Shown here: one piece after another, positions 45,426 through 55,113 of the stretch
Numbering within the stretch: position 1 is the first letter of the stretch
Layout: the number at the start of each line of letters is the position of its first letter
Assembly: GCA_964632495.1 (NCBI GenBank)
Contig: CAZWDS010000005.1
Coordinates: forward strand, 18,024-82,023
Direction: 5' to 3'
From: CALKXV01 sp964632495
GTDB lineage: Bacteria; Pseudomonadota; Alphaproteobacteria; Rhodobacterales; Rhodobacteraceae
DNA: 64,000 bases
The notes under the pieces: model-generated
Seen by the model: only the letters and a program-made list of their open reading frames with translations
Told to the model about the DNA's origin: nothing
The model's database searches: none
Position numbers and translations under genes: made by a program

Positions 45426-46199
45426 TCAGGCCAACCCGTTTTTGACGTGGTCCAACAGCGCATCGGTCGCCTTGGCCAACAATCCCGTATCGGTACCGCA
45501 GGCCACGAAGGTGAAGCCCTCGTTCAGCAATTCGACAGCAAAATCTCCATCCGTCACCAAGGTGCCAACCGGCACACCCTTGGCGATCAGCCTCTGCGCA
45601 GCCGGTTTGATCAGCTTCCAAACCTCGGGATGCATCGGATTGCCCAGATGTCCAATGTCGGCAGCGATATCACCCGGTCCGAAAAAGATGCCATGCACAC
45701 CGTCCACCGCGGCGATGGCCTCGGCTTGACCGACGGCATGGCGGGTTTCCAACTGCAACAGAACGGTGGTTTCGTCTTCGATCCGAGAGACATAATCCTT
45801 GATCCGCCCGAATTTGGTTGCCCGGCTAGACGCCGCGACACCTCGCACGCCCCTTGGAGGATAGCGCGTGGCCGCGACGGCTTGTTCGGCCTCGGCGACA
45901 GATTGAATCATCGGAAACAGAAGCCCCGGCGCACCAAGATCAAGTATCCGCTTTACCGCGACCGCGTCGTTCCATTCGACTCGAACAATCCCCGTGGTGT
46001 CCGAAGCGGCAAAGGCCTGCATCTGGCTGAGCACGCTGAAGTAATCGTTCGGGCTATGCTCCATATCGATAAGCACCCAATCATACCCGGCGCTTGCAAT
46101 CACTTCGGCAGAAAAGTTGCTGCACAAGCTGATCCAAAGCCCGATTTGCTTGTCACCGGTCGCAAGCGCATGGGTGAAAGGATTGTTCTTCAATTTCAT
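45426..46199 (-). CDS. HpcH/HpaI-family class II aldolase
   Basis: A 257-residue metal-dependent aldolase of the HpcH/HpaI family. It has GLWISLCSNFSAEVIASAG, DWVLIDMEHSPND with the catalytic His, VRVEWNDAVAVKRILDLGAP with Arg, the PPRGVRGVA segment, and metal ligands in LQLETRHAV and GPGDIAADIG. Such enzymes cleave 2-oxo-3-deoxy acids to pyruvate or oxaloacetate-type products plus an aldehyde. 5-keto-4-deoxyglucarate, 4-hydroxy-2-oxoheptanedioate and related compounds are known substrates. It lies 56 bp after hyuB. Whether it serves the hydantoinase-type pathway or the acid sugars elsewhere in the window is open. Confidence 0.88.
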   Translation of the reverse strand: MKLKNNPFTHALATGDKQIGLWISLCSNFSAEVIASAGYDWVLIDMEHSPNDYFSVLSQMQAFAASDTTGIVRVEWNDAVAVKRILDLGAPGLLFPMIQSVAEAEQAVAATRYPPRGVRGVAASSRATKFGRIKDYVSRIEDETTVLLQLETRHAVGQAEAIAAVDGVHGIFFGPGDIAADIGHLGNPMHPEVWKLIKPAAQRLIAKGVPVGTLVTDGDFAVELLNEGFTFVACGTDTGLLAKATDALLDHVKNGLA

Positions 46200-46255
46200 C
46201 GCATCATCGCCTTTTCAAAACGTCTTTGGATCGTGGCATGCAGAGAGAGACCGCA

Positions 46256-47965
46256 CTACAAGTTTTCGCCTCGACCAATCGCAGCTTCGACCTCTGCAAT
46301 TTCGACGGGTGAAAGACCATAGTCCCGTGCCGCAACTTCAGCCGAGATATAGCCTCGCGCAAGGTCGCGCTTCACCAAATCCTTCGGTCGATCAGCTGGG
46401 TCGCCGTAGCCAGCCCCACCGGGGAAAGCCATGACGACCTTGCGACCGTGGGGCACAAACTGCTTGCCTTTGGTCCGCATTTTGCTGCCGTCGTCCTGTA
46501 CAATCGTCGTCGCGGCACCGTTCAAGCCACCGCGCCGACCGCGTGCGGGATGATCGGCACGGTCAAACATCGCCTGAATGTCAAACTCGTACCCCTCTTG
46601 CGCACCAACTTCCATGTATTGCCCCAAACCGCCACGGCTTTTGCCGGGGCCACCAGAATCCGGGCGTAGCTCTTTGCGCCAAATGATCACCGGGCCCGCA
46701 TGTTCGGTTGCCTCAATCGGCATCGTCATCACTCCGGATGGAAAGGCCGTGGCATTTAACCCGTCAAAGTCCGGACGCGCGCCGGACCCACCAGAATTGA
46801 ACGTCAACACTTCCGAGCGCCGCGCGCCTTTTGGTGCGGGCGCATCCGTGCGCGGGCGCAAACTGACCTGAAAGTTACACAAGCACCCGGCCCCTTCGGC
46901 TGGCACCAATCCCGGGACGATCTTGTCGAAGGCGTCGAAAACCGCGTCTGGAACGAAATGCCCGATGATGTGCCGCAAAGCCACGGGCGCGGGGTGCAAT
47001 GCATTGACGATGGTGTGTTCCGGCGCCGTCACCTCAAACGGAGCCAGACTGGCGGCATTGTTCGGAATTTCGGGCGCAATGGCAACCTTCAGCGCGTAAC
47101 ACGCATAGGCTTTGGTATAGACCAACGGACAATTGATACCCTTCTTGTCGATACCAGACGTGCCAGTGAAATCCGTGACAATCCGATCGCTTTCAACGCT
47201 GACCTTCACCTTCAAAGTGATCGGCTGATCAAACCCATCCACGGTCATCTCACCTTCGGCCACCTTTTGTGGCAAAGCGGCGATGCGCTCGATGGTAGCG
47301 CGGCGTGAGTTTTCAAGGATGAACTTGGCGATGCCGTCCAGATGATCCAGACCGAATTCCCGCATCATGTCGATCAAACGGCGATGCCCGATTTCGTTGC
47401 AGGTTGCCAAAGCATAGATGTCGCCAATCAACTGATCGGGTTCACGCACATTGCCGCGAATGATCCGTGTCAGTGTTTCATCCACCGTGCCTTTCTCGGC
47501 AAACTTCATGATCGGGATGTACAGCCCTTCTTCGTAAACCGAATGCGCATCCGCCCCGAAACCGCGCCCGCCAATGTCGACGATATGCGCCGTGCAGGCA
47601 AAAAACCCGACCAACACGCCTTTATGAAACGACGGCGTAACCATGGTAATGTCATGGAGGTGGCCGGTCCCTTCCCAAGGATCATTGGTGATGAACACAT
47701 CGCCTTCAAAGATGTTCTGGCGTCCAATCCGGCGAATAAAATGTGCCACCGCATCGGCCATGGCGTTGACGTGCCCGGGGGTGCCGGTCACAGCCTGCGC
47801 CAGCATCTGGCCTTGCGTGTCGTAAACCCCGGCGGACAAATCGCCCGCTTCCCGAACAGATGTGGAAAACGCTGTGCGGACAAGAGCTTGCGCCTGCTCT
47901 TCCACCACCGAAATGAGGCGATTCCACATGACCTGATAAGCCACGTTTGAATGTTCTTTGGCCAT
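46256..47965 (-). CDS. hyuB: Hydantoinase B/oxoprolinase family protein
   Basis: A 569-residue HyuB-family subunit. It contains QVMWNRLISVVEEQAQALVR, the ETGDLSAGV-like REAGDLSAGVYDTQGQMLAQ, and a FITNDPWEGTGHLHDITMV segment that typically supplies metal ligands. With HyuA it forms ATP-dependent ring-opening or carboxylating enzymes (N-methylhydantoinase, 5-oxoprolinase, caprolactamase, acetophenone carboxylase). The start at 47965 is 4 bp after the hyuA stop, with a GAAGGGG ribosome site. The real substrate cannot be told from sequence. Confidence 0.9.
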   Translation of the reverse strand: MAKEHSNVAYQVMWNRLISVVEEQAQALVRTAFSTSVREAGDLSAGVYDTQGQMLAQAVTGTPGHVNAMADAVAHFIRRIGRQNIFEGDVFITNDPWEGTGHLHDITMVTPSFHKGVLVGFFACTAHIVDIGGRGFGADAHSVYEEGLYIPIMKFAEKGTVDETLTRIIRGNVREPDQLIGDIYALATCNEIGHRRLIDMMREFGLDHLDGIAKFILENSRRATIERIAALPQKVAEGEMTVDGFDQPITLKVKVSVESDRIVTDFTGTSGIDKKGINCPLVYTKAYACYALKVAIAPEIPNNAASLAPFEVTAPEHTIVNALHPAPVALRHIIGHFVPDAVFDAFDKIVPGLVPAEGAGCLCNFQVSLRPRTDAPAPKGARRSEVLTFNSGGSGARPDFDGLNATAFPSGVMTMPIEATEHAGPVIIWRKELRPDSGGPGKSRGGLGQYMEVGAQEGYEFDIQAMFDRADHPARGRRGGLNGAATTIVQDDGSKMRTKGKQFVPHGRKVVMAFPGGAGYGDPADRPKDLVKRDLARGYISAEVAARDYGLSPVEIAEVEAAIGRGENL

Positions 47966-47969
47966 GTTC

Positions 47970-50048
47970 TTACCCCTTCAATACCAAATCAATGCATCCA
48001 TCCGGCTGCCGGATCGCTCTGCGGCTGGCGGGCACAATGATTGTCGTTTCGGCTTCGGTGATAGCAGCTGGGCCGTCAGCGTTTTGCCCAGCCCCCATCT
48101 GATCGCGATGCACCAAGCTGGCGTCCAGAAACGCGCCCTGGCTTGCATCAAACAATTGCCGTGTCCCTGCCGGCTCTGCCGCGGCACCGCTTGCATCTTC
48201 CGCCACACGCGCAACCTCTTCAGGCGGTGTCGTAGCATTCACCGACCAAACCGTGATTTCGATATCCATGCCCGCAACAGGACGTCCGAACAGCCGGGTG
48301 TAATCTTCGATAAACCGCGCTTCAAACACCGCCGCGTCCGGGTTCATCGCTTGGTCTTCCGTCAGATCAATCGGAATTTCCCAGCCCTGACCCGTATAGC
48401 GCAAGTAGACCTTGAATTCTGACAGAATCGGGCTGACCGCATCACAGGTGCGCACAAAGGCCGTGGCTTCGGTTTTCAAATCACCCAGCAGTGATTTGAT
48501 CTTACCGCCGTCGAAATCCGACAGCTTCATATAGACTGATCGGTTGGCCTCGAAACTGAACGGAGCCCGCAGGAATCCGATGGCGGACCCAACACCGGCA
48601 CCGGGCGGAATCAACAGGCGCGAAACGCCCAGCTTTTCGCACAGACGCCCCGCATGAAGCGGGGCTGCACCTCCGAAAGCGATCATGGTGTATTCGGTCA
48701 GGTCCTCGCCGTTTTCCACCGCATGAACCCGAGCTGCGTTGGCCATGTTTTCGTCCACCACCTCGGCCACACCAAAGGCGGCTTCGCCCGCGTCCATGTC
48801 CAGCGTGTCGCCCACATGGGCTATCAATGTGGATTGTGCCGCATCGGGAAAAAGCTTGATCGACCCGCCAGCGAAATTGTCCGCATCCAATTTGCCCAAA
48901 ACAAGGTCCGCATCTGTCACACCCGGGCGCTCACCGCCACGACCGTAACAGGCCGGCCCCGGTTCGGACCCGGCGCTTTCCGGCCCAACCCGGATTTGGC
49001 GCATCGCATCCACATGGGCCAGCGATCCGCCACCTGCGCCGATTTCCACCATATCAATCACCGGGATCGAGATCGGCATGCCCGACCCTTTTTTGAACCG
49101 GTAAGTCCGGGCAACCTCGAACACGCGCGAGGTTTTAGGCGTTTGGTTCTGGATCAGGCAAATCTTGGCAGTGGTGCCACCCATATCGAAGGACAGCACT
49201 TTGTCCAAACCATAGCGCGCCGCAATATGTGCGGCAAAAACCGCGCCCCCCGCAGGCCCCGATTCCACCAATCGGACAGGAAAGTCAGCCGCATTCTGGA
49301 TCGAGATGATGCCACCGCCCGAGTGCATCAGGAATATCCGGCAGGTTACGCCTTCATCCTTCAAACGCTCTTCAAGTCGCCCCAGATAAGACGCCATCAG
49401 AGGCTTGATATAGGCGTTAGCGACAACGGTGTTGAAACGCTCATACTCTCGCATTTGCGGCGAGACTTCCGACGAGATCGATACCGCAACTTCTGGCAGC
49501 TTTTCGGCCAACACATCGCGCACCATTTCTTCGTGCTTTGGATTGAGGTAAGAATGGATCAGACCCACGGCGACGCTTTCGTACCCGGCCTTAGCGATTT
49601 GATCGACAACTTCTTCCACCTCGGCCCGATCAAGATCAATCAAGATCTCGCCTTTCGCATTCACACGTTCGGACACGGTGAAACGCATCTGACGCGGCAA
49701 TAGAGGTTCGGGCAAGCTGAGATTCAGATCATATTGTTCGAACCGGGATTCCGTGCGCATTTCGATCACATCGCGGAACCCTTGCGTTGTAATCAAAGCC
49801 GTCTTGGCCCCGCGCCGCTCGATCAATGCGTTCGTAGCCAATGTTGTGCCATGTATGATCTGATCAACATCGGACGGCTGAAGGCCCGCCATTTTGCAAA
49901 CCTGGTGCATGCCGTCGATGATGGCATTCTCGGGAGCAACGTAGGTCGTTAGAACCTTTGTCGATACGATCTCGCCTTTATACTCCAGCACCACATCCGT
50001 GAAGGTTCCGCCAATATCAACGCCAAGACGCACCAGTGAAGATTTCAT
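47970..50048 (-). CDS. hyuA: Hydantoinase A/oxoprolinase family protein
   Basis: A 692-residue HyuA-family ATPase subunit. It has the N-terminal phosphate loop LGVDIGGTFTDVVLEYKG, HGTTLATNALIERRGAKTAL, the second ATP site SFDMGGTTAKICLI, GAGGGSLAHVD, and CYGRGGERPGVTDADLVLG. It phosphorylates the carbonyl of a cyclic amide or ketone so that HyuB can open or carboxylate it. The start at 50048 is chosen because AAGGG lies eight bases upstream; a second ATG two codons earlier is also possible. It is the first gene of the hyuA-hyuB-aldolase-SDR operon. Confidence 0.9.
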   Translation of the reverse strand: MKSSLVRLGVDIGGTFTDVVLEYKGEIVSTKVLTTYVAPENAIIDGMHQVCKMAGLQPSDVDQIIHGTTLATNALIERRGAKTALITTQGFRDVIEMRTESRFEQYDLNLSLPEPLLPRQMRFTVSERVNAKGEILIDLDRAEVEEVVDQIAKAGYESVAVGLIHSYLNPKHEEMVRDVLAEKLPEVAVSISSEVSPQMREYERFNTVVANAYIKPLMASYLGRLEERLKDEGVTCRIFLMHSGGGIISIQNAADFPVRLVESGPAGGAVFAAHIAARYGLDKVLSFDMGGTTAKICLIQNQTPKTSRVFEVARTYRFKKGSGMPISIPVIDMVEIGAGGGSLAHVDAMRQIRVGPESAGSEPGPACYGRGGERPGVTDADLVLGKLDADNFAGGSIKLFPDAAQSTLIAHVGDTLDMDAGEAAFGVAEVVDENMANAARVHAVENGEDLTEYTMIAFGGAAPLHAGRLCEKLGVSRLLIPPGAGVGSAIGFLRAPFSFEANRSVYMKLSDFDGGKIKSLLGDLKTEATAFVRTCDAVSPILSEFKVYLRYTGQGWEIPIDLTEDQAMNPDAAVFEARFIEDYTRLFGRPVAGMDIEITVWSVNATTPPEEVARVAEDASGAAAEPAGTRQLFDASQGAFLDASLVHRDQMGAGQNADGPAAITEAETTIIVPASRRAIRQPDGCIDLVLKG

Positions 50049-50251
50049 ACCCATATCCCTTGTCAGCCCGGCCACCAACGCAGGCAGCGTTAAGCAGTGG
50101 TCCGGACGGGCCGCCCCCCTGCGTCTATCGCGCTTAAACACCCTGTTGCGGCAAAAGCAAAACTCATTGTTTTTCTACCAGTGATAAACTTGAGTTCTCA
50201 ATAAGTGGAGCGCGCAATCTCTCGTGGGCGCGTGGCCTGTCATCACAACAT

Positions 50252-51769
50252 TCAGCGATCCAGGCGCGACGCAGCATAGTTCGTCATGGCATCTTCAATT
50301 GACGCATAGAGATCATCAGGCTCGATTGGTTTCTGTAGAATCGGGCCCCAAAGCGCTTCACCTAATTGCGACGCGTTCTCGGCATAACCCGTCAAATAGA
50401 TGATCTGAATTTCCGGGTATTTTTGATGTGCTTGCCTGGCGAATTCAAAACCATTCATACCCGGCATCGCAATGTCCGTAATTATCACGCCTATGCCTTG
50501 ATCCGCCTCAAGCACGGCGAGAGCCTCTTCGCCACTATCCGCCAACAAAACGGTGTATCCCTGCCGTTCGATCGCGCTTTTTGTCATGTCTTGGACAGAC
50601 AGATTGTCTTCGACGAACAATATTTTTGCAATAGCGCCAGAACGCTTGGGCTTGGCCATGATTTCGCCAGTGGTAACACTCGGCTGTTCGCCTTTTGGCA
50701 AGACGACAACGACCTCAGTGCCTTCACCTTCGGAGGAGTTCAGCAAGAGCTGCCCATCATTATCGCTTGAAAAGCTCTGAGCAGTCGTCAAGCCAAGTCC
50801 GGTTCCGTTCCGATCTAGTTTTGTCGTGAAAAAAGGATCGCAGCATTTGGACAGCACGTCTTGAGACATCCCGCACCCATTGTCGCGGACAGTTATTCGA
50901 AGCTTGTCGGCTTCGCCCACTGCCGCAACTGAGATTTTACCCAACCCGCCATTGGCGTTTATAGCATCGTCGGCATTTAGTATGAGGTTCAGCAGAACGT
51001 TCACCAATTGCCCCCGGTCACAATAACCGTATAGGTCTGCATCGGTTTCATTGAACTCAAGAACTGTTGAGCCAGAAACAGAGTTAGCCGCAAGAGCGTT
51101 CAGGTCTTTCAAGACGCTACGCATTGAAACAGAGCTGGCCATCAGACGGCCCTGATTTGACAGCGACAATAGTCGACCGGCAAGACTCTTGCTTTCTTCG
51201 ATGATCCTAAGTGCCGTTTCGATTGATTGCTTCGACTTGTCTGTGTCGGACACCGGTTTCAAAACCTCGATGCAATAACGCAGAGTGCCAAGCTGATTGT
51301 TGAAGTCATGCGCAATCCCAGCCGCCAGCTGGCCAACTGCGTCCAGACGATTAGACCGTTCCATCGCCTCACGCTTGGACTTCAATTCTTGCTCTACTGC
51401 TGTGCGTGTCATCACCCGGTCAATTGCAGTCCACAATATTTCGAAGGTCAGTCCACGTTTCGGCAAGTAATATGCGGCGCCCGCAAGAAAAGCGTCGGTC
51501 GCCGATTGTTCGTTCCCTTGTCCTGTTAGGACAATCACTGGAAGACGGGGACGAAGCTTTTTTAGTTCGGCAAGCACGTCCAGCCCATCTTCCCCCTCAA
51601 GACGCATATCAAGCAAGACGCAATCAAAGATCTGCGCAGCGGCGTGAGGCACCCCATCTTTGCCACCAGAACATGCCGTGATCGCGACATCCGTCTCGCC
51701 ACCATCTAGAAGATCGGCGATCAGTTCCCGTTCTTCGGGACTGTCATCTATCAGAAGAACGGAAATCAT
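50252..51769 (-). CDS. Hybrid histidine kinase with receiver domains at both ends
   Basis: A 505-residue cytoplasmic protein. An N-terminal receiver (about 1-120, phospho-Asp in CVLLDMRLEGEDGLDV) precedes a histidine-kinase core with the phospho-His in LAAGIAHDFNNQLGTLRY. The ATPase part has NLILNADDAIN, DNGCGMS and GTGLGLTTAQS. A C-terminal receiver (about 385-505, Asp in VIITDIAMPGMNGFEF) follows. No membrane segment is seen. The ATG overlaps the stop of the single-domain response regulator upstream (ATGA), so the two are translationally coupled. Its input is probably phosphorylation of its N-terminal receiver by the sensor kinase encoded first in this operon. Confidence 0.9.
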   Translation of the reverse strand: MISVLLIDDSPEERELIADLLDGGETDVAITACSGGKDGVPHAAAQIFDCVLLDMRLEGEDGLDVLAELKKLRPRLPVIVLTGQGNEQSATDAFLAGAAYYLPKRGLTFEILWTAIDRVMTRTAVEQELKSKREAMERSNRLDAVGQLAAGIAHDFNNQLGTLRYCIEVLKPVSDTDKSKQSIETALRIIEESKSLAGRLLSLSNQGRLMASSVSMRSVLKDLNALAANSVSGSTVLEFNETDADLYGYCDRGQLVNVLLNLILNADDAINANGGLGKISVAAVGEADKLRITVRDNGCGMSQDVLSKCCDPFFTTKLDRNGTGLGLTTAQSFSSDNDGQLLLNSSEGEGTEVVVVLPKGEQPSVTTGEIMAKPKRSGAIAKILFVEDNLSVQDMTKSAIERQGYTVLLADSGEEALAVLEADQGIGVIITDIAMPGMNGFEFARQAHQKYPEIQIIYLTGYAENASQLGEALWGPILQKPIEPDDLYASIEDAMTNYAASRLDR

Positions 51770-52209
51770 TCAGGACGCGGCAACAGGACAATTTTGAACC
51801 AATAGTCCCGCAAGCGCGCGATAGCAGCCAAAAACCCATCAAGGTCCACAGGCTTGACCACATAGCTATTGGCCCCCGCTTCATAACACCTGTCGATATC
51901 CATTTGATCCTTGGAACTTGTCATAACAACAATCGGAAGTCGTTTGGTCAGAGGGTCACTTTTCAACATGGCCAAAACGTCTCGACCATCAAGGCCCGGC
52001 AAGTTCAGATCCAGCAAGATAAGGCCGGGCAATGCATAGGACTCTCCTTCGTACTTTCCAAGTTTGCGCAAATAATTCAATGCGTCATCGCCGCTCTCGC
52101 ACCATACAATAGGGTTGGCGATGTTATTGTCTTCGGTAAGCGCCGTGACGCAAACCTCGTAATCTTCGGGGCTGTCTTCGACTATCAAAATTGTTGTATC
52201 CGGATTCAC
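51766..52209 (-). CDS. Single-domain response regulator (Rcp1-like)
   Basis: A 147-residue stand-alone receiver with acidic pocket residues in LIVEDSPEDYE, the phospho-Asp in LILLDLNLPGLDGRDVL, the Thr/Ser switch in VVMTSSKDQ and the lysine in SYVVKPVDLDGF. The long alpha4-beta5 region and form resemble Rcp1-type regulators that work with phytochrome-like kinases. It lies between two kinase genes: 11 bp after the sensor kinase and overlapping the hybrid kinase. It probably shuttles phosphate between them. Confidence 0.9.
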   Translation of the reverse strand: MNPDTTILIVEDSPEDYEVCVTALTEDNNIANPIVWCESGDDALNYLRKLGKYEGESYALPGLILLDLNLPGLDGRDVLAMLKSDPLTKRLPIVVMTSSKDQMDIDRCYEAGANSYVVKPVDLDGFLAAIARLRDYWFKIVLLPRPE

Positions 52210-52220
52210 TTGATCACCCT

Positions 52221-54605
52221 TTAGATGCGCCCACTTTGCAAGCCTAGCGGATTCGCAAGGGGAAGTGTGAAATAGAATGTCGTTCCTCTTCCGGGCTCTG
52301 AGGTGAAGTCGACAGCGCCGCCGTGCTGCTCGACAATCTTCCGCACGAACGCCAACCCAGACCCGGTTCCGGTATCCGTATCCGCGTCGGCATCTGCGTC
52401 AGTCTCGACATCATAGGCCCCACGTTTGTTCAGCCTGCTGAAGATCCGAAAAACCTTGTCGTGATGTTCTTCGCTGATCCCAATACCGTTGTCTCGAACA
52501 AAAATCGCGTTTTCCAACGTTTGACTGCCTGTCTCGACGTGTTTGACGAATCCGATCTCGACACGCCTCTTTTGACTACTGTTGTACTTGATACCATTGA
52601 TGACAAGGTTCTGCAGAAGCGTTTTCAACTTCAGCCGTTCCGCCATCAATGGCGGGATGTCCCCAACTTCTATGATTTCACCGTTACGTTCGGAAAGCCA
52701 CTCTGACAATTCAGAACGAATGGTTCCAATCACGTCGTGCGGGTTCACTGAGTTTCGAGCCCCGTCGGCACGCCCAAGACGCGAGAAGAACAACAAATCC
52801 GTAATCAGTTGCTCCATACGCCCGGTCAGCTCTTTCATGCGCACAGCCCGATCCATGGACTTTCTCGGCAGATCGTCACGCAAAAGAAAATTTGCATTGA
52901 TCCCGATACCGCGCAGGGGCTCTTTCAGGTCATGGCTGGCGATGTAGGCAAATTCATCCAAATCTCGGTTCGAGCGTTCAAGCTCGGCCACCAACTTCGA
53001 AAGGTTGTAGGAATGCTCATTCTGTTGCCGCAAGTTTTCTTGCAGCAGCTCGATCCGGCGCTTGCGCTGCCAGAAGAGATAGCCAAGTAGAAAAGCGAAA
53101 GCTGCAGCGATCGAACCAGCCAACGCGTACAAGCGAAATGGTGTCCAGAAAACAGGTGCTCCGAAATACTTCAGTTGCTTTGCAGCGTAGTCGTCAGACA
53201 CCAAGTAGCCGGGAACAACCGCATTCAAACGATCACGCACGCTTCCCAGACCAATCCGTAGCGCGACCCCGGTTTTTATCTTCTCGTCCGGCAGCAAGAT
53301 GATACTGACATCTTCACTTCGTCCCAAAGCCTCAAACTTTGTTCTTGCAATCCTTGCCGCCGTGACAATCGCATCAAGCTCTTTGGCGTCCAAAGCAGCG
53401 ATGTAATCATCTTCGGTTCCGTATCCTATCACTTCAAACGTTCCGACAGAAGCGGCGCGCCTTTCGAAAATGGACCCAGCGATGACACCCACCTTAAGAC
53501 CCGCCAGGTCGTCAATCGAATTGATATCCAACTGACTCCGCGCGTCCACGACGACGGCCATATTCCGTTCGACAACAGGATAAGAGAAATCCATAAGCGA
53601 CAGACGCTCGGATGTCTCTACAAGCATCGCGCTTATATCCACACCAGAAGCCGCAGGCCCCTTAAGCCACTCTGACACGGGCAACTCTGTGAATGCGATT
53701 TCCAATCCTGCCCGCTCTGCCAGGTCAGCCATAGCTTCGACGTTGAAACCAGAATACGCGCCATCTTCATCGATCATCGCGAGTGGTGGGATCAGCGCGA
53801 TCCCTACTTTCAGCACATCGGGCGGGGGCGCCGGGACGATCAAATTGTAGCGTTGGCGTAGCTCTTCCAAACGCCCGTCCTGTTCTAACGTCGCGATAGC
53901 GTCGTTGATCGGGCCAAGAAGCTCTGCGCGGCTGTCATGCAGTGCAACGTGCCGCGCCGACTCCTGCAAAAGCCCTTGCATAAAGGCAATGCGCCCATCG
54001 ACACCAGCGTCTCTGGCAAGTCCATAGACAACTGCCGGGGGCAAAAGGACGGCATCGATGTCCTTAGACAAAAGGCTCATGATAGCGGCTTGAGGTGTCC
54101 CAAAATCTACGCGTGTATTTTGCTCAAGAATGGGGTGATCTGAACCTGCAGCTGGCGGCACAATGCCAATACGACGCCCCGCAAGCCCAACAGCTTCTAA
54201 CTCGGCAAGGTTGTCGACCAAGACAGCGGGTCTAAGAGCTTCGCTTACCACAAAATCCGAAAAGACGTTTGTCGAAACCAGTGGCGGCAGCTTTAAAATG
54301 CCTGCAATCATATGCGTCTGACCGGCAACTTGAGCGGCGACAAACTGCTGCGAATTGCCAACATCCAAATAGTCGATCGGAAGACCAATTTCAGCGCCTA
54401 TCATTTCCGACAGTTCAACAATGAAACCGGCGCGTTCCCCATTGACGCCCTGCTCCATGAACGGAGGGATCGACGTAAATGGAACGATCAAAGGTTCTTG
54501 CGCATCCTGCGCGCCTATCGGAACGACAGATACAGCCCAAAACAGCAGCGCCGCCCAAAGACTGTACTTTGGTCGGTTACGTGTCTGCTTGAAAAAGCGA
54601 GCCAC
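52221..54605 (-). CDS. Sensor histidine kinase with two periplasmic solute-binding (SBP_bac_3) domains
   Basis: A 794-residue kinase with an N-terminal signal or anchor (about residues 15-33) and two tandem family-3 solute-binding domains (about 35-255 and 262-485). A transmembrane helix near 495-515 and a cytoplasmic kinase core follow. The phospho-His lies in FAYIASHDLKEPLRGIGI, and the ATPase part has NLVINGIKYNS and DNGIGIS. Its ATP lid has an unusual acidic stretch, ETDADADADTDTGTG. SBP_bac_3 domains usually bind amino acids or other polar solutes, so the protein likely senses such a ligand. A GTG start at 54605 is used. It leads the operon with a response regulator and a hybrid kinase. 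Confidence 0.9.
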   Translation of the reverse strand: MARFFKQTRNRPKYSLWAALLFWAVSVVPIGAQDAQEPLIVPFTSIPPFMEQGVNGERAGFIVELSEMIGAEIGLPIDYLDVGNSQQFVAAQVAGQTHMIAGILKLPPLVSTNVFSDFVVSEALRPAVLVDNLAELEAVGLAGRRIGIVPPAAGSDHPILEQNTRVDFGTPQAAIMSLLSKDIDAVLLPPAVVYGLARDAGVDGRIAFMQGLLQESARHVALHDSRAELLGPINDAIATLEQDGRLEELRQRYNLIVPAPPPDVLKVGIALIPPLAMIDEDGAYSGFNVEAMADLAERAGLEIAFTELPVSEWLKGPAASGVDISAMLVETSERLSLMDFSYPVVERNMAVVVDARSQLDINSIDDLAGLKVGVIAGSIFERRAASVGTFEVIGYGTEDDYIAALDAKELDAIVTAARIARTKFEALGRSEDVSIILLPDEKIKTGVALRIGLGSVRDRLNAVVPGYLVSDDYAAKQLKYFGAPVFWTPFRLYALAGSIAAAFAFLLGYLFWQRKRRIELLQENLRQQNEHSYNLSKLVAELERSNRDLDEFAYIASHDLKEPLRGIGINANFLLRDDLPRKSMDRAVRMKELTGRMEQLITDLLFFSRLGRADGARNSVNPHDVIGTIRSELSEWLSERNGEIIEVGDIPPLMAERLKLKTLLQNLVINGIKYNSSQKRRVEIGFVKHVETGSQTLENAIFVRDNGIGISEEHHDKVFRIFSRLNKRGAYDVETDADADADTDTGTGSGLAFVRKIVEQHGGAVDFTSEPGRGTTFYFTLPLANPLGLQSGRI

Positions 54606-54717
54606 TGTATCACGCGTCTCGATAGCACGCCCCCCTATTCCAAAGCAGTCTAGCGCGAACCCTTAAATTTCCAACGACGACTACTTGTCAAAACCACGAA
54701 AAGGCCTTGGCCACGTG

Positions 54718-55113
54718 CTATGTCAGGCGGTCAACCGCCTCTAATAGCTCGTAAGGCGCAAACGGTTTTGCCAGAACAAGATCGGCACCAACCTGTTTTG
54801 CAGTTTCTAAAATATTGCCCATTCCAAGGTGGGTCACCGCGCCAGAGATAGCAATAACACCGACTGTCGTATTGTTTTGTTTTGCTAACATTTTGACCTG
54901 ATGGCTGACAGTAATACCACCGTCGCTCACCGGACGGCCGTTCTCTCTAATAAATATGTCTGTGATAACAATATCGGCAGCCTCACGTTCATAGTCACGG
55001 ATGCCATCCGAGGCATTTGAGCAGAGCTGTACCAAATGTCCCGCCTCTGTCAGGGACATTTGGATGCTAGCACCCAACACCAAGTCGTCTTCGACAACAA
55101 TTATCCGTGCCAC
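54718..55113 (-). CDS. Single-domain response regulator
   Basis: A 131-residue receiver with the acidic pair in IVVEDDLVLGAS, the phospho-Asp in DIVITDIFIRENG, and the lysine in DLVLAKPFAPYELL. It lacks a DNA-binding domain. It lies 112 bp upstream of the sensor kinase on the same strand, probably in its own unit. The AT-rich 55114-55709 region lies just upstream and should hold its promoter. Confidence 0.88.
   Translation of the reverse strand: MARIIVVEDDLVLGASIQMSLTEAGHLVQLCSNASDGIRDYEREAADIVITDIFIRENGRPVSDGGITVSHQVKMLAKQNNTTVGVIAISGAVTHLGMGNILETAKQVGADLVLAKPFAPYELLEAVDRLT

Noticed and set aside
50161..50200. TACCAGT half-site upstream of hyuA as a third copy of the shared operator
   Set aside because: Only one half is present, with no matching second half at suitable spacing.
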